Shown: piece after piece, positions 26,278-34,492 of the stretch
Layout: each line of letters opens with the position of its first letter
Position numbering within the stretch: the first letter of the stretch is position 1
The notes under the pieces: generated by a model
What the model saw: only the letters and a program-made list of their open reading frames with translations
Told to the model about the DNA's origin: nothing
Database searches by the model: none
Translations under genes and position numbers: made by a program
From: Paenibacillus pinistramenti
Lineage (GTDB): Bacteria > Bacillota > Bacilli > Paenibacillales > Paenibacillaceae
Length of the DNA stretch: 43,292 bases
Direction of reading: 5' to 3'
Assembly: GCF_005869875.1 (NCBI RefSeq)
Contig: NZ_VAWG01000025.1
Coordinates: 1-43,292, forward strand

Positions 26278-26391
26278 CAGCCGAATTCCCCGCACCTGGG
26301 AAACGGGGGAACCAATCATGGGTGAATTGACCTCGCTATCAGAGGGTCATAGGGAACCTTCGACCGAATCCTCAAGCTAACCTCGCAGGCC
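26278..26391 (+). ncRNA. c-di-AMP riboswitch (ydaO/yuaA type), copy 2
   Basis: A second ydaO-type aptamer with ACGGGGGAACCA, GGGTGAATT, AGGGAACCTTCGACCGAATCC and AAGCTAACCTCGCAGG in the conserved order. The variable P-stem (GACCTC...GAGGGTC, about 26328-26347) differs in sequence from copy 1 yet still pairs, which argues that both copies are maintained. The ribosome binding site GGAAGGAG starts 4-5 nt after the aptamer. Confidence 0.9.
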
Positions 26392-26410
26392 TTGGAAGGA
26401 GTTTGACATC

Positions 26411-26887
26411 TTGAGAAAGACTTTAGCAGCAGCGGCAGTGAGCTTGGCTCTCCTCTTATCCGCAGGAACATTAGGAGCAAACACCGCATCCGCATCCACC
26501 CTCAGCACAGTTGTAAATTCCGTTTACGGAACCCCTTACAAAATGGGAGCTACCGGGAACGGAGCTTTTGACTGCTCCGGATTTACGAAATACGTGTTTA
26601 AGAAGATGGGTGTAACACTGGCACGTCAATCGAAAGCACAGTTCAAACAAGGTACAGCAGTTGCCAAAAGCCAGTTGAAGGCCGGGGATCTGGTGTTCTT
26701 CAACACTTTAGGCAGCGGTGTCTCCCATGTAGGGATTTACATGGGCGGCGGAATGTTCGCACATGCCTCCTCTTCAAGAGGCGTCCGCCTGGACAAGCTG
26801 AGCAACAGCTATTTTGCCAACCGTTATGTTGGAGCCAAACGCGTGTTAAGCAATTATACTTATACAACTTATGCTGTAGATCTGTAA
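26411..26887 (+). CDS. Secreted NlpC/P60 cell-wall hydrolase (second copy)
   Basis: A 158-residue paralogue of the preceding hydrolase. The signal peptide (about 1-28, cleavage after ASA) is followed by the NlpC/P60 domain with Cys55 in FDCSG and SHVGIY and AHASSSRGV histidines. The endings differ: this copy lacks the acidic C-terminal tail. The start is TTG at 26411, 9 nt after GGAAGGAG. It has its own promoter, riboswitch and terminator, so the whole regulatory cassette was duplicated with the gene. It is expected to act on peptidoglycan outside the membrane under c-di-AMP control. Confidence 0.92.
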   Translation: MRKTLAAAAVSLALLLSAGTLGANTASASTLSTVVNSVYGTPYKMGATGNGAFDCSGFTKYVFKKMGVTLARQSKAQFKQGTAVAKSQLKAGDLVFFNTLGSGVSHVGIYMGGGMFAHASSSRGVRLDKLSNSYFANRYVGAKRVLSNYTYTTYAVDL

Positions 26888-27303
26888 TAAGCTCTGCTCT
26901 GCAAGGCCTTCCGCCCTGCCAGGCGGAGGAGCATTCTGCATGTTGTTCTTGTTGGCCGCACGATTCTTGCCGGAATCGCCTGCGGCTTTTTTTTTCTGGT
27001 ATTCGTTTCTTTCTTGTTCTTGTTCTTGCTCTGTCATTATTCTGTATTTATAACGTGATACTTCTGAAAAAGGTTCCAGCGTGCGGAGGAAATTTTGTAA
27101 TTATTTTTCCGCAAAGGAAGTCTTGATCAGCACATACGCTTATACCTATGTATTACCCCGCACCGTCTGCCCGAAACAAGGATCAGGGCCTGTTTCAGGG
27201 CACTTTTACTTTTGCAATTGCAGCGGTTCTCGGGTACAGTAAACTTGAATCTGCGGCGTCTTTAGCCTGCCTGTAATCTGGTGATCTGACAAGGGGGATG
27301 AGT
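26888..27303 (+). other. Spacer between the second NlpC/P60 gene and the GNAT gene
   Basis: About 415 nt. It contains the terminator at 26955-26998. A GCGGA...TTCCGC inverted repeat lies near 27083-27111, with a TTTGTAATTATT stretch (27094-27105) also seen next to the shared 17-nt element of copy 2. A GAAACA/TGTTTC hairpin lies near 27174-27200. No third riboswitch or coding sequence is visible. Confidence 0.5.
26955..26998 (+). terminator. Terminator of the second NlpC/P60 gene
   Basis: GCCGCA and CGATTC pair with GAATCG and TGCGGC (two-base bulge) around TTGCCG, followed by nine T residues. Confidence 0.9.
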
Positions 27304-27813
27304 ATGAACCAGCAAAGCGGTTATTCCTTTCAGGTGGTACCGATGGAAGAACATCACGGGGCGGAAATCTGCGCTTGGAAGTATGAGCCCCCTTATAATA
27401 TTTACGGCTGGCTGCCCTGGGAACAGATGAAGGAGCTTGGGGTGGAGTTCGGAGATCCGCAGATCCGCCGGGAGCAGTATGTCTCCTTGCTGGATGAGCA
27501 GGGGGAGCTGTGCGGATTTGCGCAATATTTTCCTATGGTCGGGGTGATCCGGCTTGGCATCGGCATGAAGCCTGAACGGTGCGGACACGGCCGCGGTGCT
27601 GCCTTTGTGGGTGCCATCGTTAAGGAGGCGGTCCGCCGCTTTCCGGAGCATGAAATTGATCTGGAAGTGCTGACCTGGAACAACCGGGCGATCCGCGCCT
27701 ACCAGAAAGCCGGTTTCTCCATTACCGATCTGTACGAGCGGCAGACTCCGTCAGGGATGAAGCCTTTTTACTGCATGGTGTATCAGCCTTCCGGATCCAC
27801 TTCCCGTCCTTAA
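27304..27813 (+). CDS. GNAT family N-acetyltransferase
   Basis: A 169-residue acetyltransferase of the GNAT superfamily. Motif A is visible as RCGHGRGAAFVGAIV (about 100-115), the acetyl-CoA pyrophosphate loop, and motif B includes NNRAIRAYQKAGF near 136-148. The acceptor is not known; RimJ/RimL-like or small-molecule acetyltransferases are alternatives. The ATG at 27304 follows GGGGG by about 6 nt; an ATG two codons earlier directly abuts the ribosome binding site. It stands alone between terminators. Confidence 0.85.
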   Translation: MNQQSGYSFQVVPMEEHHGAEICAWKYEPPYNIYGWLPWEQMKELGVEFGDPQIRREQYVSLLDEQGELCGFAQYFPMVGVIRLGIGMKPERCGHGRGAAFVGAIVKEAVRRFPEHEIDLEVLTWNNRAIRAYQKAGFSITDLYERQTPSGMKPFYCMVYQPSGSTSRP

Positions 27814-27834
27814 GTTCTCTTAATTCCCGCTCAA

Positions 27835-27877
27835 TAAAAAAGAAGCGCACCCTCCGTACAGGTTGATGCGCTTCTTG
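27835..27877. terminator. Bidirectional terminator between the GNAT gene and the pterin dehydratase gene
   Basis: AAGAAGCGCA pairs with TGCGCTTCTT around an 18-nt loop. The minus strand continues into a T run (TTCTTTTTTATTG). Confidence 0.8.
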
Positions 27878-27960
27878 GCGTGAAGTCTTGTGCATGATGC
27901 TATTGGGGTGATGCTCTTGGCATGATGGCCGGGCGGCCATGACGTAAGATTATTCAACAT

Positions 27961-28260
27961 TTAATCCGGACTGTTCATTCTATCATAAGCTTCGTTATAC
28001 TGCTGAGCTTCTTTAATATCTACGCCAGTGATGCCGCCTTCCTCCCAGGAAGTTAACCGAAGCGTAACCACCTTGTAGTCTATAGTGATAAAAGGATGGT
28101 GGTCAAAAGCCTCCGATATCGCCGCGACCTCCGCTACAAAAGCAATGCCCTTCATATAACTGGAGAAATTGAACTTCCGGACGATCCAGCGCCCTTCCTC
28201 CTGCTTCCAGCCTTCCAGCTTCTCCAAATGCGCTTCGACCTCTTCAGGTGAAAATGGCAT
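27961..28260 (-). CDS. 4a-hydroxytetrahydrobiopterin dehydratase (PCD/DCoH)
   Basis: A 99-residue pterin-4a-carbinolamine dehydratase, which dehydrates the pterin intermediate formed by aromatic amino acid hydroxylases. The family motif is present (EAFDHHPFITIDY) with the following VTLRLTSWEEGGIT strand-turn and a C-terminal helix. The ATG at 28260 follows TAGGAGG. No phenylalanine hydroxylase lies in the window, so its partner here is unknown; the protein is also kept for Moco-related functions in some bacteria. Confidence 0.9.
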   Translation of the reverse strand: MPFSPEEVEAHLEKLEGWKQEEGRWIVRKFNFSSYMKGIAFVAEVAAISEAFDHHPFITIDYKVVTLRLTSWEEGGITGVDIKEAQQYNEAYDRMNSPD

Positions 28261-28342
28261 TTCGATTCCTCCTAACTATCCCATCATTTTATCATTAAGA
28301 CTGAGGAAAAGCCATCCGTTCCGCAAAGCGCACACACCACTT

Positions 28343-28636
28343 TTAAATAAGTGAAATCGTGGTCAGCTCTTCTTCGCCAATTAAAACGTTTATTCTGTGG
28401 ACAGCCCCGTCATGCATGACAACTGCGCTTCCTACAGTGATGACAGGCTCTTCGCCAAGGCCGTAAAAGAGGTCCTCCGCAAGCGCTTCCCATACTTCCC
28501 GGCGGTCCTCCTGCGGCAGACGCTCCCAATCCTCCGGTTCCATCTCGAAGAAAATATAACTATCCGGTACAGCCGCCATAGCCTCCGTTAATTCTGCCAA
28601 TATCAAAGCATAATCCCTGCCGTGTTTAACTCCCAT
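28343..28636 (-). CDS. Small hypothetical protein (97 aa)
   Basis: A 97-residue acidic soluble protein without a recognised family. It has an N-terminal helix-rich half (ALILAELTEAMAAVP) with a Trp-Glu-Arg segment and a C-terminal half rich in Val, Gly and Ile that could form strands. The ATG at 28636 has GAGGGG about 8 nt upstream; a frame opening at 28693 lacks a ribosome binding site. It is divergent from motA, and the motAB sigma-D promoter lies upstream of its start. Confidence 0.65.
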   Translation of the reverse strand: MGVKHGRDYALILAELTEAMAAVPDSYIFFEMEPEDWERLPQEDRREVWEALAEDLFYGLGEEPVITVGSAVVMHDGAVHRINVLIGEEELTTISLI

Positions 28637-28703
28637 GTTCGTACCCCTCTCCTGCTGATGTTCCAGCTTTTGGTCATTCTTCATTATACCCAAAAAAATG
28701 CCT

Positions 28704-28730
28704 TAAAAAATAACAGAAATCTGTCGATAA
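28704..28730 (+). promoter_or_regulatory. Sigma-D (flagellar) promoter of motAB
   Basis: TAAA at 28704-28707, 15-bp spacer, GTCGATAA at 28723-28730, close to the sigma-D/FliA consensus TAAA-N15-GCCGATAA. It is about 85 nt before the motA ATG. Motor genes are class III sigma-D targets in Bacilli. Confidence 0.75.
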
Positions 28731-28814
28731 AAAAGATAAAGCATTTCGTGTTTCACTTCCCGGAAGGATGCCGGGAGGATAGAAAGATTCAATTCTCATG
28801 GATGAGGTGTAGGA

Positions 28815-29615
28815 ATGGAAATTTCAAGTATAATCGGTATAGTCTTAGGTCTGGTCGCTCTCATTGGCGGGATGTTCCTGAAAGGGGCTCCGGTCTCCGC
28901 TCTGAACAACCCGGCTGCATTTGTCATCATCCTTGTGGGAACCATGGCTTCCCTGTTCGTTGCCTTCCCAATGTCCGATATGAAGCGGGTACCCAAGCTG
29001 TTTAAAGCCCTGCTGTTCCCTAAGAAGATGCTCAGCAAGAGCGAGATCATCACGATGTTTACCGAGTGGGCCTCCATTACCCGCCGGGAAGGTCTGCTGG
29101 CACTGGAGAGCAAAGTCGAGGAAATTAATGATGACTTCCTGCGAAGCGGTATGCGGATGATTATAGACGGTAACGATCAGGAATTCGTCAGTGATGTCTT
29201 GGCGGAAGACATTGCAGCAACAGAAGAACGGCACCGCGCGGGAGCCCTGATCTTCTCCCAGGCCGGTATGTACGCTCCAACGCTGGGTGTACTCGGCGCG
29301 GTTATCGGTCTGATCGCCGCTCTCGCGGATATGAGTGACATGGAGAAGCTGTCTCACGCTATCGCGGCTGCGTTTATCGCAACCCTGCTCGGTATCTTCA
29401 CCGGTTACGTCCTTTGGCACCCGATTTCAAATAAACTAAAACGTATGTCCAAAGGTGAAATTGAAATCCGCCTGATGATGGTAGAAGGACTTCTGTCCAT
29501 CCAATCCGGGGTATCTACCATTGCTATTCAGCAAAAATTGTCCGTATTCCTGACACCGGCCGAACGTGCAAAACTTCAGGATAAGGAGGCGGACAGCGGT
29601 GAGCAAAAAGAATAA
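28815..29615 (+). CDS. motA: Flagellar motor stator protein MotA
   Basis: The A subunit of the flagellar stator, which forms the ion channel with MotB and transmits torque to the rotor. The 266-residue protein has four membrane segments (about 4-24, 33-51, 147-170, 181-203) and a large cytoplasmic loop with charged residues. Stator-signature sequences include GMYAPTLGVLGAVIGLIAAL. The Pro of the third segment (APTLG) is present. The ATG at 28815 follows GAGGTG. It overlaps motB and lies behind a sigma-D promoter. Proton or sodium specificity cannot be read with certainty. Confidence 0.95.
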   Translation: MEISSIIGIVLGLVALIGGMFLKGAPVSALNNPAAFVIILVGTMASLFVAFPMSDMKRVPKLFKALLFPKKMLSKSEIITMFTEWASITRREGLLALESKVEEINDDFLRSGMRMIIDGNDQEFVSDVLAEDIAATEERHRAGALIFSQAGMYAPTLGVLGAVIGLIAALADMSDMEKLSHAIAAAFIATLLGIFTGYVLWHPISNKLKRMSKGEIEIRLMMVEGLLSIQSGVSTIAIQQKLSVFLTPAERAKLQDKEADSGEQKE

Positions 29616-30429
29616 GAAGCACGAGCATCACGAAGAGCATAACGACGAAAGCTGGCTGCTCCCGTACTCCGACCTTATGACCCTGCTCCTTGCCCTGTTC
29701 ATCGTTCTCTACGGTATGAGTACGGTTGACGCCAAGAAGTTTGAAGAGATGAGTGAAGCTTTTAATGCTGCCTTAACGGGAGGGGTCGGCGTTCTGGATC
29801 AAAGTACTCTCAACGGCACGACCAAGAACACCCCGACCAAAGAACAAGATAACCAGAACACAAGCACACCTGTTACAAGCACGCAGAGCATGAGCCAGCT
29901 TCAGAAGCAGAATGCGCTCCGCAAGCAGGAGCAGGAAGATCTGGAGAAGCTGAAGCAGCAGCTGGACAATTATATCAAGCAGAGCGGTTTAACGTCCCAG
30001 CTGAGCACCAAGCTGAACCAGTCCCAGCTGCTGATTACGATCAGTGACAACGCCCTGTTCCCTTCCGGCAGTGCGACCGTCAAGCCGGATGCGCAGGTGC
30101 TGGCCAAATCACTGTCCAGCATGCTGGAGAAGTTCCCGGACTATGAAGTCCTGATCTCCGGTCATACGGATAACGTTCCGATTGATAATGACGAATTTGC
30201 ATCAAACTGGGATCTGAGCTTTGCCCGGGCCCGGAATTTCATGGAGATTCTGCTCCTGAACAACAAACTTGATCCTAAAATGTTCAGCCCGATCGGCTAT
30301 GGTGAATATCATCCGGTTGCCGACAATAATACAGAAACCGGCAGAGCAAAGAACCGGAGGGTTGAAATCTCGATTATCCGTAAATATCAGGATCCGGACA
30401 GTCAAGTCTCGATTTCTTCTACACCTTAA
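29599..30429 (+). CDS. motB: Flagellar motor stator protein MotB
   Basis: The B subunit of the stator, which anchors MotA to peptidoglycan. The 276-residue protein begins with a His/Glu/Lys-rich cytoplasmic end, then one membrane segment with the ion-binding aspartate Asp25 (PYSDLMTLLLALFIVLYG). A Gln-rich plug and linker region follows at about 60-140. The C-terminal OmpA-like domain (about 155-262) has SGHTDNVPI and an RRVEI end. The start is GTG at 29599, with AAGGAGG 9 nt upstream inside motA, so the genes overlap by 17 nt. Confidence 0.95.
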   Translation: MSKKNKKHEHHEEHNDESWLLPYSDLMTLLLALFIVLYGMSTVDAKKFEEMSEAFNAALTGGVGVLDQSTLNGTTKNTPTKEQDNQNTSTPVTSTQSMSQLQKQNALRKQEQEDLEKLKQQLDNYIKQSGLTSQLSTKLNQSQLLITISDNALFPSGSATVKPDAQVLAKSLSSMLEKFPDYEVLISGHTDNVPIDNDEFASNWDLSFARARNFMEILLLNNKLDPKMFSPIGYGEYHPVADNNTETGRAKNRRVEISIIRKYQDPDSQVSISSTP

Positions 30430-30474
30430 GTGATCGCGGCATGGACTCGCAGCCTTTTATACAGCCACTAAAGC

Positions 30475-30513
30475 AAGAAAGCCCGGGACTTTGCGTCCCG
30501 GGCTTTCTTTTGT
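30475..30513. terminator. Bidirectional terminator between motB and rluF
   Basis: AGAAAGCCCGGGAC pairs perfectly with GTCCCGGGCTTTCT around TTTGC, with T runs on both sides. It serves convergent motAB and the kinase-rluF operon. Confidence 0.92.
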
Positions 30514-30578
30514 CTTATGTGACAACTGCAATTGATTAAACCCTGCTGATGTTCCATTGGCAGGCTACTGCTGCCAGG

Positions 30579-31283
30579 CTACTGCAGCTTGTAATTCAGC
30601 TGTTTGCCAAGCTCCTGCTTCTCCTGCGGCGTGAGGTCCCGCCACTCCCCTGATTTCAAATTGCCCAAATGGATATTCATAATCCGGATCCGCTGAAGCA
30701 TCCGCACGTTGTAGCCTAAAGCAGAGCACATCCGGCGGATCTGCCGATTCTTGCCTTCCGTTAAAATAATCCGGAAGACCCGCTCGGAGATTCGCGTTAC
30801 TTTGCAGGGCAGCGTCATTTCCCCCAGAATCTTCACGCCCTCCGACATGGCCTGTATAAACCTTGGCGTTACCGGTTTATCTACCGTTACAATATATTCC
30901 TTCTCATGCTTGCCTTCAGCGCGAAGAATTTTATTCACAATGTCTCCGTCGCTTGTCATCAGAATCAGTCCTTCTGAGTCCTTGTCCAGACGGCCGATCG
31001 GGAAGATGCGCTGCACATGCCCGACAAAATCGACGATGTTGCCTTTTATATGATGCTCGGTTGTGCTTGTAATCCCTACCGGTTTATTCAAGGCGATATA
31101 GACACCTTCTACCGGTTTGGCTGTGAGCCGCTGCCCGTTTACTCTTACGTCATCGCCATCCTCCGCCTGGCTTCCCAGCACCGCCACTTCTCCGTTGATG
31201 GTTACCTTGCCGGCTTCGATCAGTTTATCTGCCTCCCGGCGGGAGCAGAACCCCGTCTCGCTAATCCATTTATTGATACGCAA
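30579..31283 (-). CDS. rluF: 23S rRNA pseudouridine synthase RluF
   Basis: A 234-residue RsuA-family pseudouridine synthase. An S4 RNA-binding domain opens the protein ([21 protein letters not shown]). The catalytic Asp lies in the [18 protein letters not shown] motif. Close relatives modify 23S rRNA position 2604, and the helices after residue 170 match RluF rather than RluB. The start is TTG at 31283, 8 nt after GGAGGG. That site is formed by the last codons and stop of the sensor kinase gene just upstream, so the two are coupled. Confidence 0.92.
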   Translation of the reverse strand: MRINKWISETGFCSRREADKLIEAGKVTINGEVAVLGSQAEDGDDVRVNGQRLTAKPVEGVYIALNKPVGITSTTEHHIKGNIVDFVGHVQRIFPIGRLDKDSEGLILMTSDGDIVNKILRAEGKHEKEYIVTVDKPVTPRFIQAMSEGVKILGEMTLPCKVTRISERVFRIILTEGKNRQIRRMCSALGYNVRMLQRIRIMNIHLGNLKSGEWRDLTPQEKQELGKQLNYKLQ

Positions 31284-31287
31284 TCGT

Positions 31288-33585
31288 TTAACCCTCCTGA
31301 CTTGCACTACTGCCTGGATGCGGGCCCGGCCGTCCATCCGGATCTTCGCTTGAAGCTTCCGCCAGCGGCAAAGTAATGGTGACCATCGTCCCCCATCCGA
31401 CCATGCTGTTAATATTAAAGGTCCCTCTGTGGGTTTCGATAATCCGCTGACTGATCATCAGCCCCAGGCCTGTCCCTTTCTCCTTGCTTGTATAGAACGG
31501 CTCGCCGAGCTTGGAGATCTTCTCGAAGGGGATGCCTTCTCCTTCATCAATAATTCCAATTAAGGCCTGCCCGCCCTCTTTAATGACCTTTAGACCGATT
31601 CCGCCGCCGCGCGGCATAGCTTCCATGGCATTCTTCAAGATATTAATGAATACCTGCTTGAGCTGATTCTCTTCGCAATGCACAATGACCGGGTCCTTCG
31701 AGAAATCACTAACAAACTCTATGCCGTGCAAATGAGCTTCGCTGTCGAGCAAAGAGATCACATCGCCCAGCACATACCTGATATCCTTATCCTGAAAATG
31801 ACTCGCCTGCGGCTTGGCCAGAATCAAGAACTCACTGACTATAAGATTAATTCGGTCGAGTTCAGATAGCATAATATCCACATGCCGGGAATTGAATTTC
31901 TTTGTCTGCTGCTGCAGCTGGAGGAACCCCCGCAGCGTCGTGAGCGGATTGCGGATTTCATGCGCCACTCCCGCCGCAAGCTGTCCGACCGTCGTCAGCT
32001 TCTCCGAGCGCCGCAGCAGCTCCTGCATCCGGTTATGCTCGGTCATATCTCTTGAAATCGTGATATAAGCAATGATGGTTCCATTTTTATTGAAGACCGG
32101 AGAATGGCTTATGCTGACCTCAACCTCAGTTCCATCCTTCCGCAGCCGGAGGGTCTCCTCCCACGGCAGCTGTTCTCCTGAAGCGAGCTCCCTCTCCCAT
32201 TCCTCCCATTCTTGCCATTTGCCGCTGGGAACAAACGGAAGCTCACGCCCGGCGATCTCATCTTCCTTCCAACCATACAGCTGTGCAAACGCATGATTGA
32301 CCCGGAGAATCCGCCAATTGGGATCGGATAAATGGATGGCATCTGCGGTCTGGTTAATGACAGATTCCAGGTATTCCCGCATGGAGCGGTTCTCCAGATT
32401 TATTTTCTCCATTTTGGATGTGTATTCGCTTAAGCTCTCAGCCAGCACATTAATGTGGTTGGCCAGCAAGCCAAACTCATCGCGGTTCTTCAGCTGGAGC
32501 AAGGGTCCAAACCGGCCTTTGGACATCTCTTTCAGCTTCGCAAGAATGCTTCTGAACGGCCGCATCAACCACCCTGCAGTAATATAGACCACCAGCAGCA
32601 GCACCAGCAGCGTAATGACTAAGGCCAGAATGTGGACCTTTAAGTAAGAACGGAGCTCGGTTAGAAGCGGATCATAGCTGTAAACCATTCGCAGAACATA
32701 AGCCGGCCCTTCCAGCGGGGTAACCGGGACATAACTTTGCAAATAGTGTTTGCCGTTCAGAGTAAGGTCAGTGACCAGGCCCGGTCCTCTTTGTGCTGCC
32801 TTGATGCGTTCATCCACAGCCGGATCGGGGAATTGAAAGCCTCCATACAGCACCAAATCTCGAAAAGAGTCGTTTCTCTCCATCAGCCGAAGTTCATTCC
32901 GCTCTATCCTGAGACCCGTGATTTCCAGGATCGTGGAATCATTCTGCTTCAACAGGTTCATAGCCGCGGGTAATCCCAGCCGTGTTAAATCCCGGTTCGC
33001 ATCATCAGGCCGTATAAATACATTGACCATATAATTGCTTCTTCCATCATAGTAAAAACCCATCCGGTCCTCTGACTGCCATGTTCCGGTAATCTGACTG
33101 TAGGTATCTGTCCAGTGAGGGCCATGATCCTGCGGGCCTGGAGGATGGGCGAATGGTTGAAAGTACGACGAGGGAACATCTGCATAGTTATTCACAGGCT
33201 TGCCCAAACGCAGAGGATCTGTGGACAGTCCGGCCTGCACTTGGCTATCTTTCATATATAAAAGGGAAAAACCGCTTACGCCTGTCCTTCGGCTCAAATC
33301 GGTCAGCTGGTTTAATGTCACCTTCGACCAGTCCGATGCAAGCTCCCCGGCAGCTGTTTGTGCGGCTCTATATAAATCTTTCTCCATATCTTGTTCAGCA
33401 TAATTCGAGCCAAACCGGCTTTGTTCCAGCGAAACCGCGGCCTGCCGTGTACCTGAAATCAGTCTGGATTCATAGTCCCCGCGAAGGGTATTCCTGCCAT
33501 GATTATATACAAGAACCATATTTAACAGCACCATGGCTGAGAGCGAAACAAACAATAACAGGATCATCTTTCTTTTGATCGACAA
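31288..33585 (-). CDS. Membrane sensor histidine kinase with PAS domain (KinA/KinE-like)
   Basis: A 765-residue kinase. A first membrane segment (about 7-27) is followed by an extracytoplasmic sensor region of about 285 residues. A second segment (about 316-341) leads to a HAMP domain and PAS domain (about 405-520). The dimerisation domain has phosphoacceptor His542 ([14 protein letters not shown]), and the ATPase domain has [19 protein letters not shown] and GTGLGL. The H-box matches sporulation kinases of Bacilli, so a phosphorelay role through Spo0F is plausible. No response regulator is adjacent. The start is TTG at 33585 with GGAGGTG 8 nt upstream. It is co-transcribed with rluF; the shared gap with tadA holds DnaA-box-like sites. 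Confidence 0.9.
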   Translation of the reverse strand: MSIKRKMILLLFVSLSAMVLLNMVLVYNHGRNTLRGDYESRLISGTRQAAVSLEQSRFGSNYAEQDMEKDLYRAAQTAAGELASDWSKVTLNQLTDLSRRTGVSGFSLLYMKDSQVQAGLSTDPLRLGKPVNNYADVPSSYFQPFAHPPGPQDHGPHWTDTYSQITGTWQSEDRMGFYYDGRSNYMVNVFIRPDDANRDLTRLGLPAAMNLLKQNDSTILEITGLRIERNELRLMERNDSFRDLVLYGGFQFPDPAVDERIKAAQRGPGLVTDLTLNGKHYLQSYVPVTPLEGPAYVLRMVYSYDPLLTELRSYLKVHILALVITLLVLLLVVYITAGWLMRPFRSILAKLKEMSKGRFGPLLQLKNRDEFGLLANHINVLAESLSEYTSKMEKINLENRSMREYLESVINQTADAIHLSDPNWRILRVNHAFAQLYGWKEDEIAGRELPFVPSGKWQEWEEWERELASGEQLPWEETLRLRKDGTEVEVSISHSPVFNKNGTIIAYITISRDMTEHNRMQELLRRSEKLTTVGQLAAGVAHEIRNPLTTLRGFLQLQQQTKKFNSRHVDIMLSELDRINLIVSEFLILAKPQASHFQDKDIRYVLGDVISLLDSEAHLHGIEFVSDFSKDPVIVHCEENQLKQVFINILKNAMEAMPRGGGIGLKVIKEGGQALIGIIDEGEGIPFEKISKLGEPFYTSKEKGTGLGLMISQRIIETHRGTFNINSMVGWGTMVTITLPLAEASSEDPDGRPGPHPGSSASQEG

Positions 33586-33754
33586 GCTGCCCGCACCTCC
33601 AGACTCAGACTCAGGATGGCTAATATTGGTTCACTCTAACATGATACAATTTTCGACGGCATTTGCCTATAGATTGATAAGCCTATTCACGAAGATTACA
33701 ATGGAATCAATCGGCTGGGGCCTTTTGCAAGGATATTCATCACTCATCAACATT

Positions 33755-33890
33755 TTGTCCACAGATTGTGCACAATTCCACAGAATTTATTAGACCTTGT
33801 TAGTAAAAATGTGCATAAAACCACTCTTATCCACAGGTTTATCAACATCATGTTAACAAACGAATAAATGTTCGTTGGATAATATCCACA
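33755..33890. promoter_or_regulatory. Cluster of DnaA-box-like sites
   Basis: Sites: TTGTCCACA (33755-33763), TTGTGCACA (33766-33774), TTATGCACA on the minus strand (33810-33818), perfect TTATCCACA (33827-33835), TTATCAACA (33839-33847) and ATATCCACA (33882-33890). Two match TTATNCACA exactly and the others differ by one base. Such density in 136 bp is unusual outside oriC and DnaA-controlled promoters. Confidence 0.6.
33861..33874. promoter_or_regulatory. LexA (SOS) box-like palindrome
   Basis: CGAATAAATGTTCG differs at one position from the Gram-positive LexA consensus CGAAC-N4-GTTCG, with an outer AACGAA/TTCGTT symmetry. It lies just upstream of a GATAAT -10 and 44 nt before the tadA ATG. 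Confidence 0.45.
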
Positions 33891-33896
33891 AAATGA

Positions 33897-34409
<513 letters not shown>

Positions 34410-34438
34410 CGCCGCAGAGCCGCAGAGTCGCAGATAAC

Positions 34439-34480
34439 AAAGAGCCCGCACCGGGGCTGATTCCCTGGTGCGGGCTCTTA
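34439..34480. terminator. Bidirectional terminator between tadA and yitT-like gene
   Basis: AAGAGCCCGCACC pairs perfectly with GGTGCGGGCTCTT around a 15-nt loop. It separates convergent genes. Confidence 0.85.
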
Positions 34481-34492
34481 ATATCGTTATTT

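Noticed and set aside
26198..26380. 60-codon plus-strand frame before the second NlpC/P60 gene
   Set aside because: It overlaps the c-di-AMP riboswitch, which explains the sequence conservation there.
33650..33665. Spo0A box before the kinase gene
   Set aside because: Only a one-mismatch GTCGAA core is present, too common in this composition to call.
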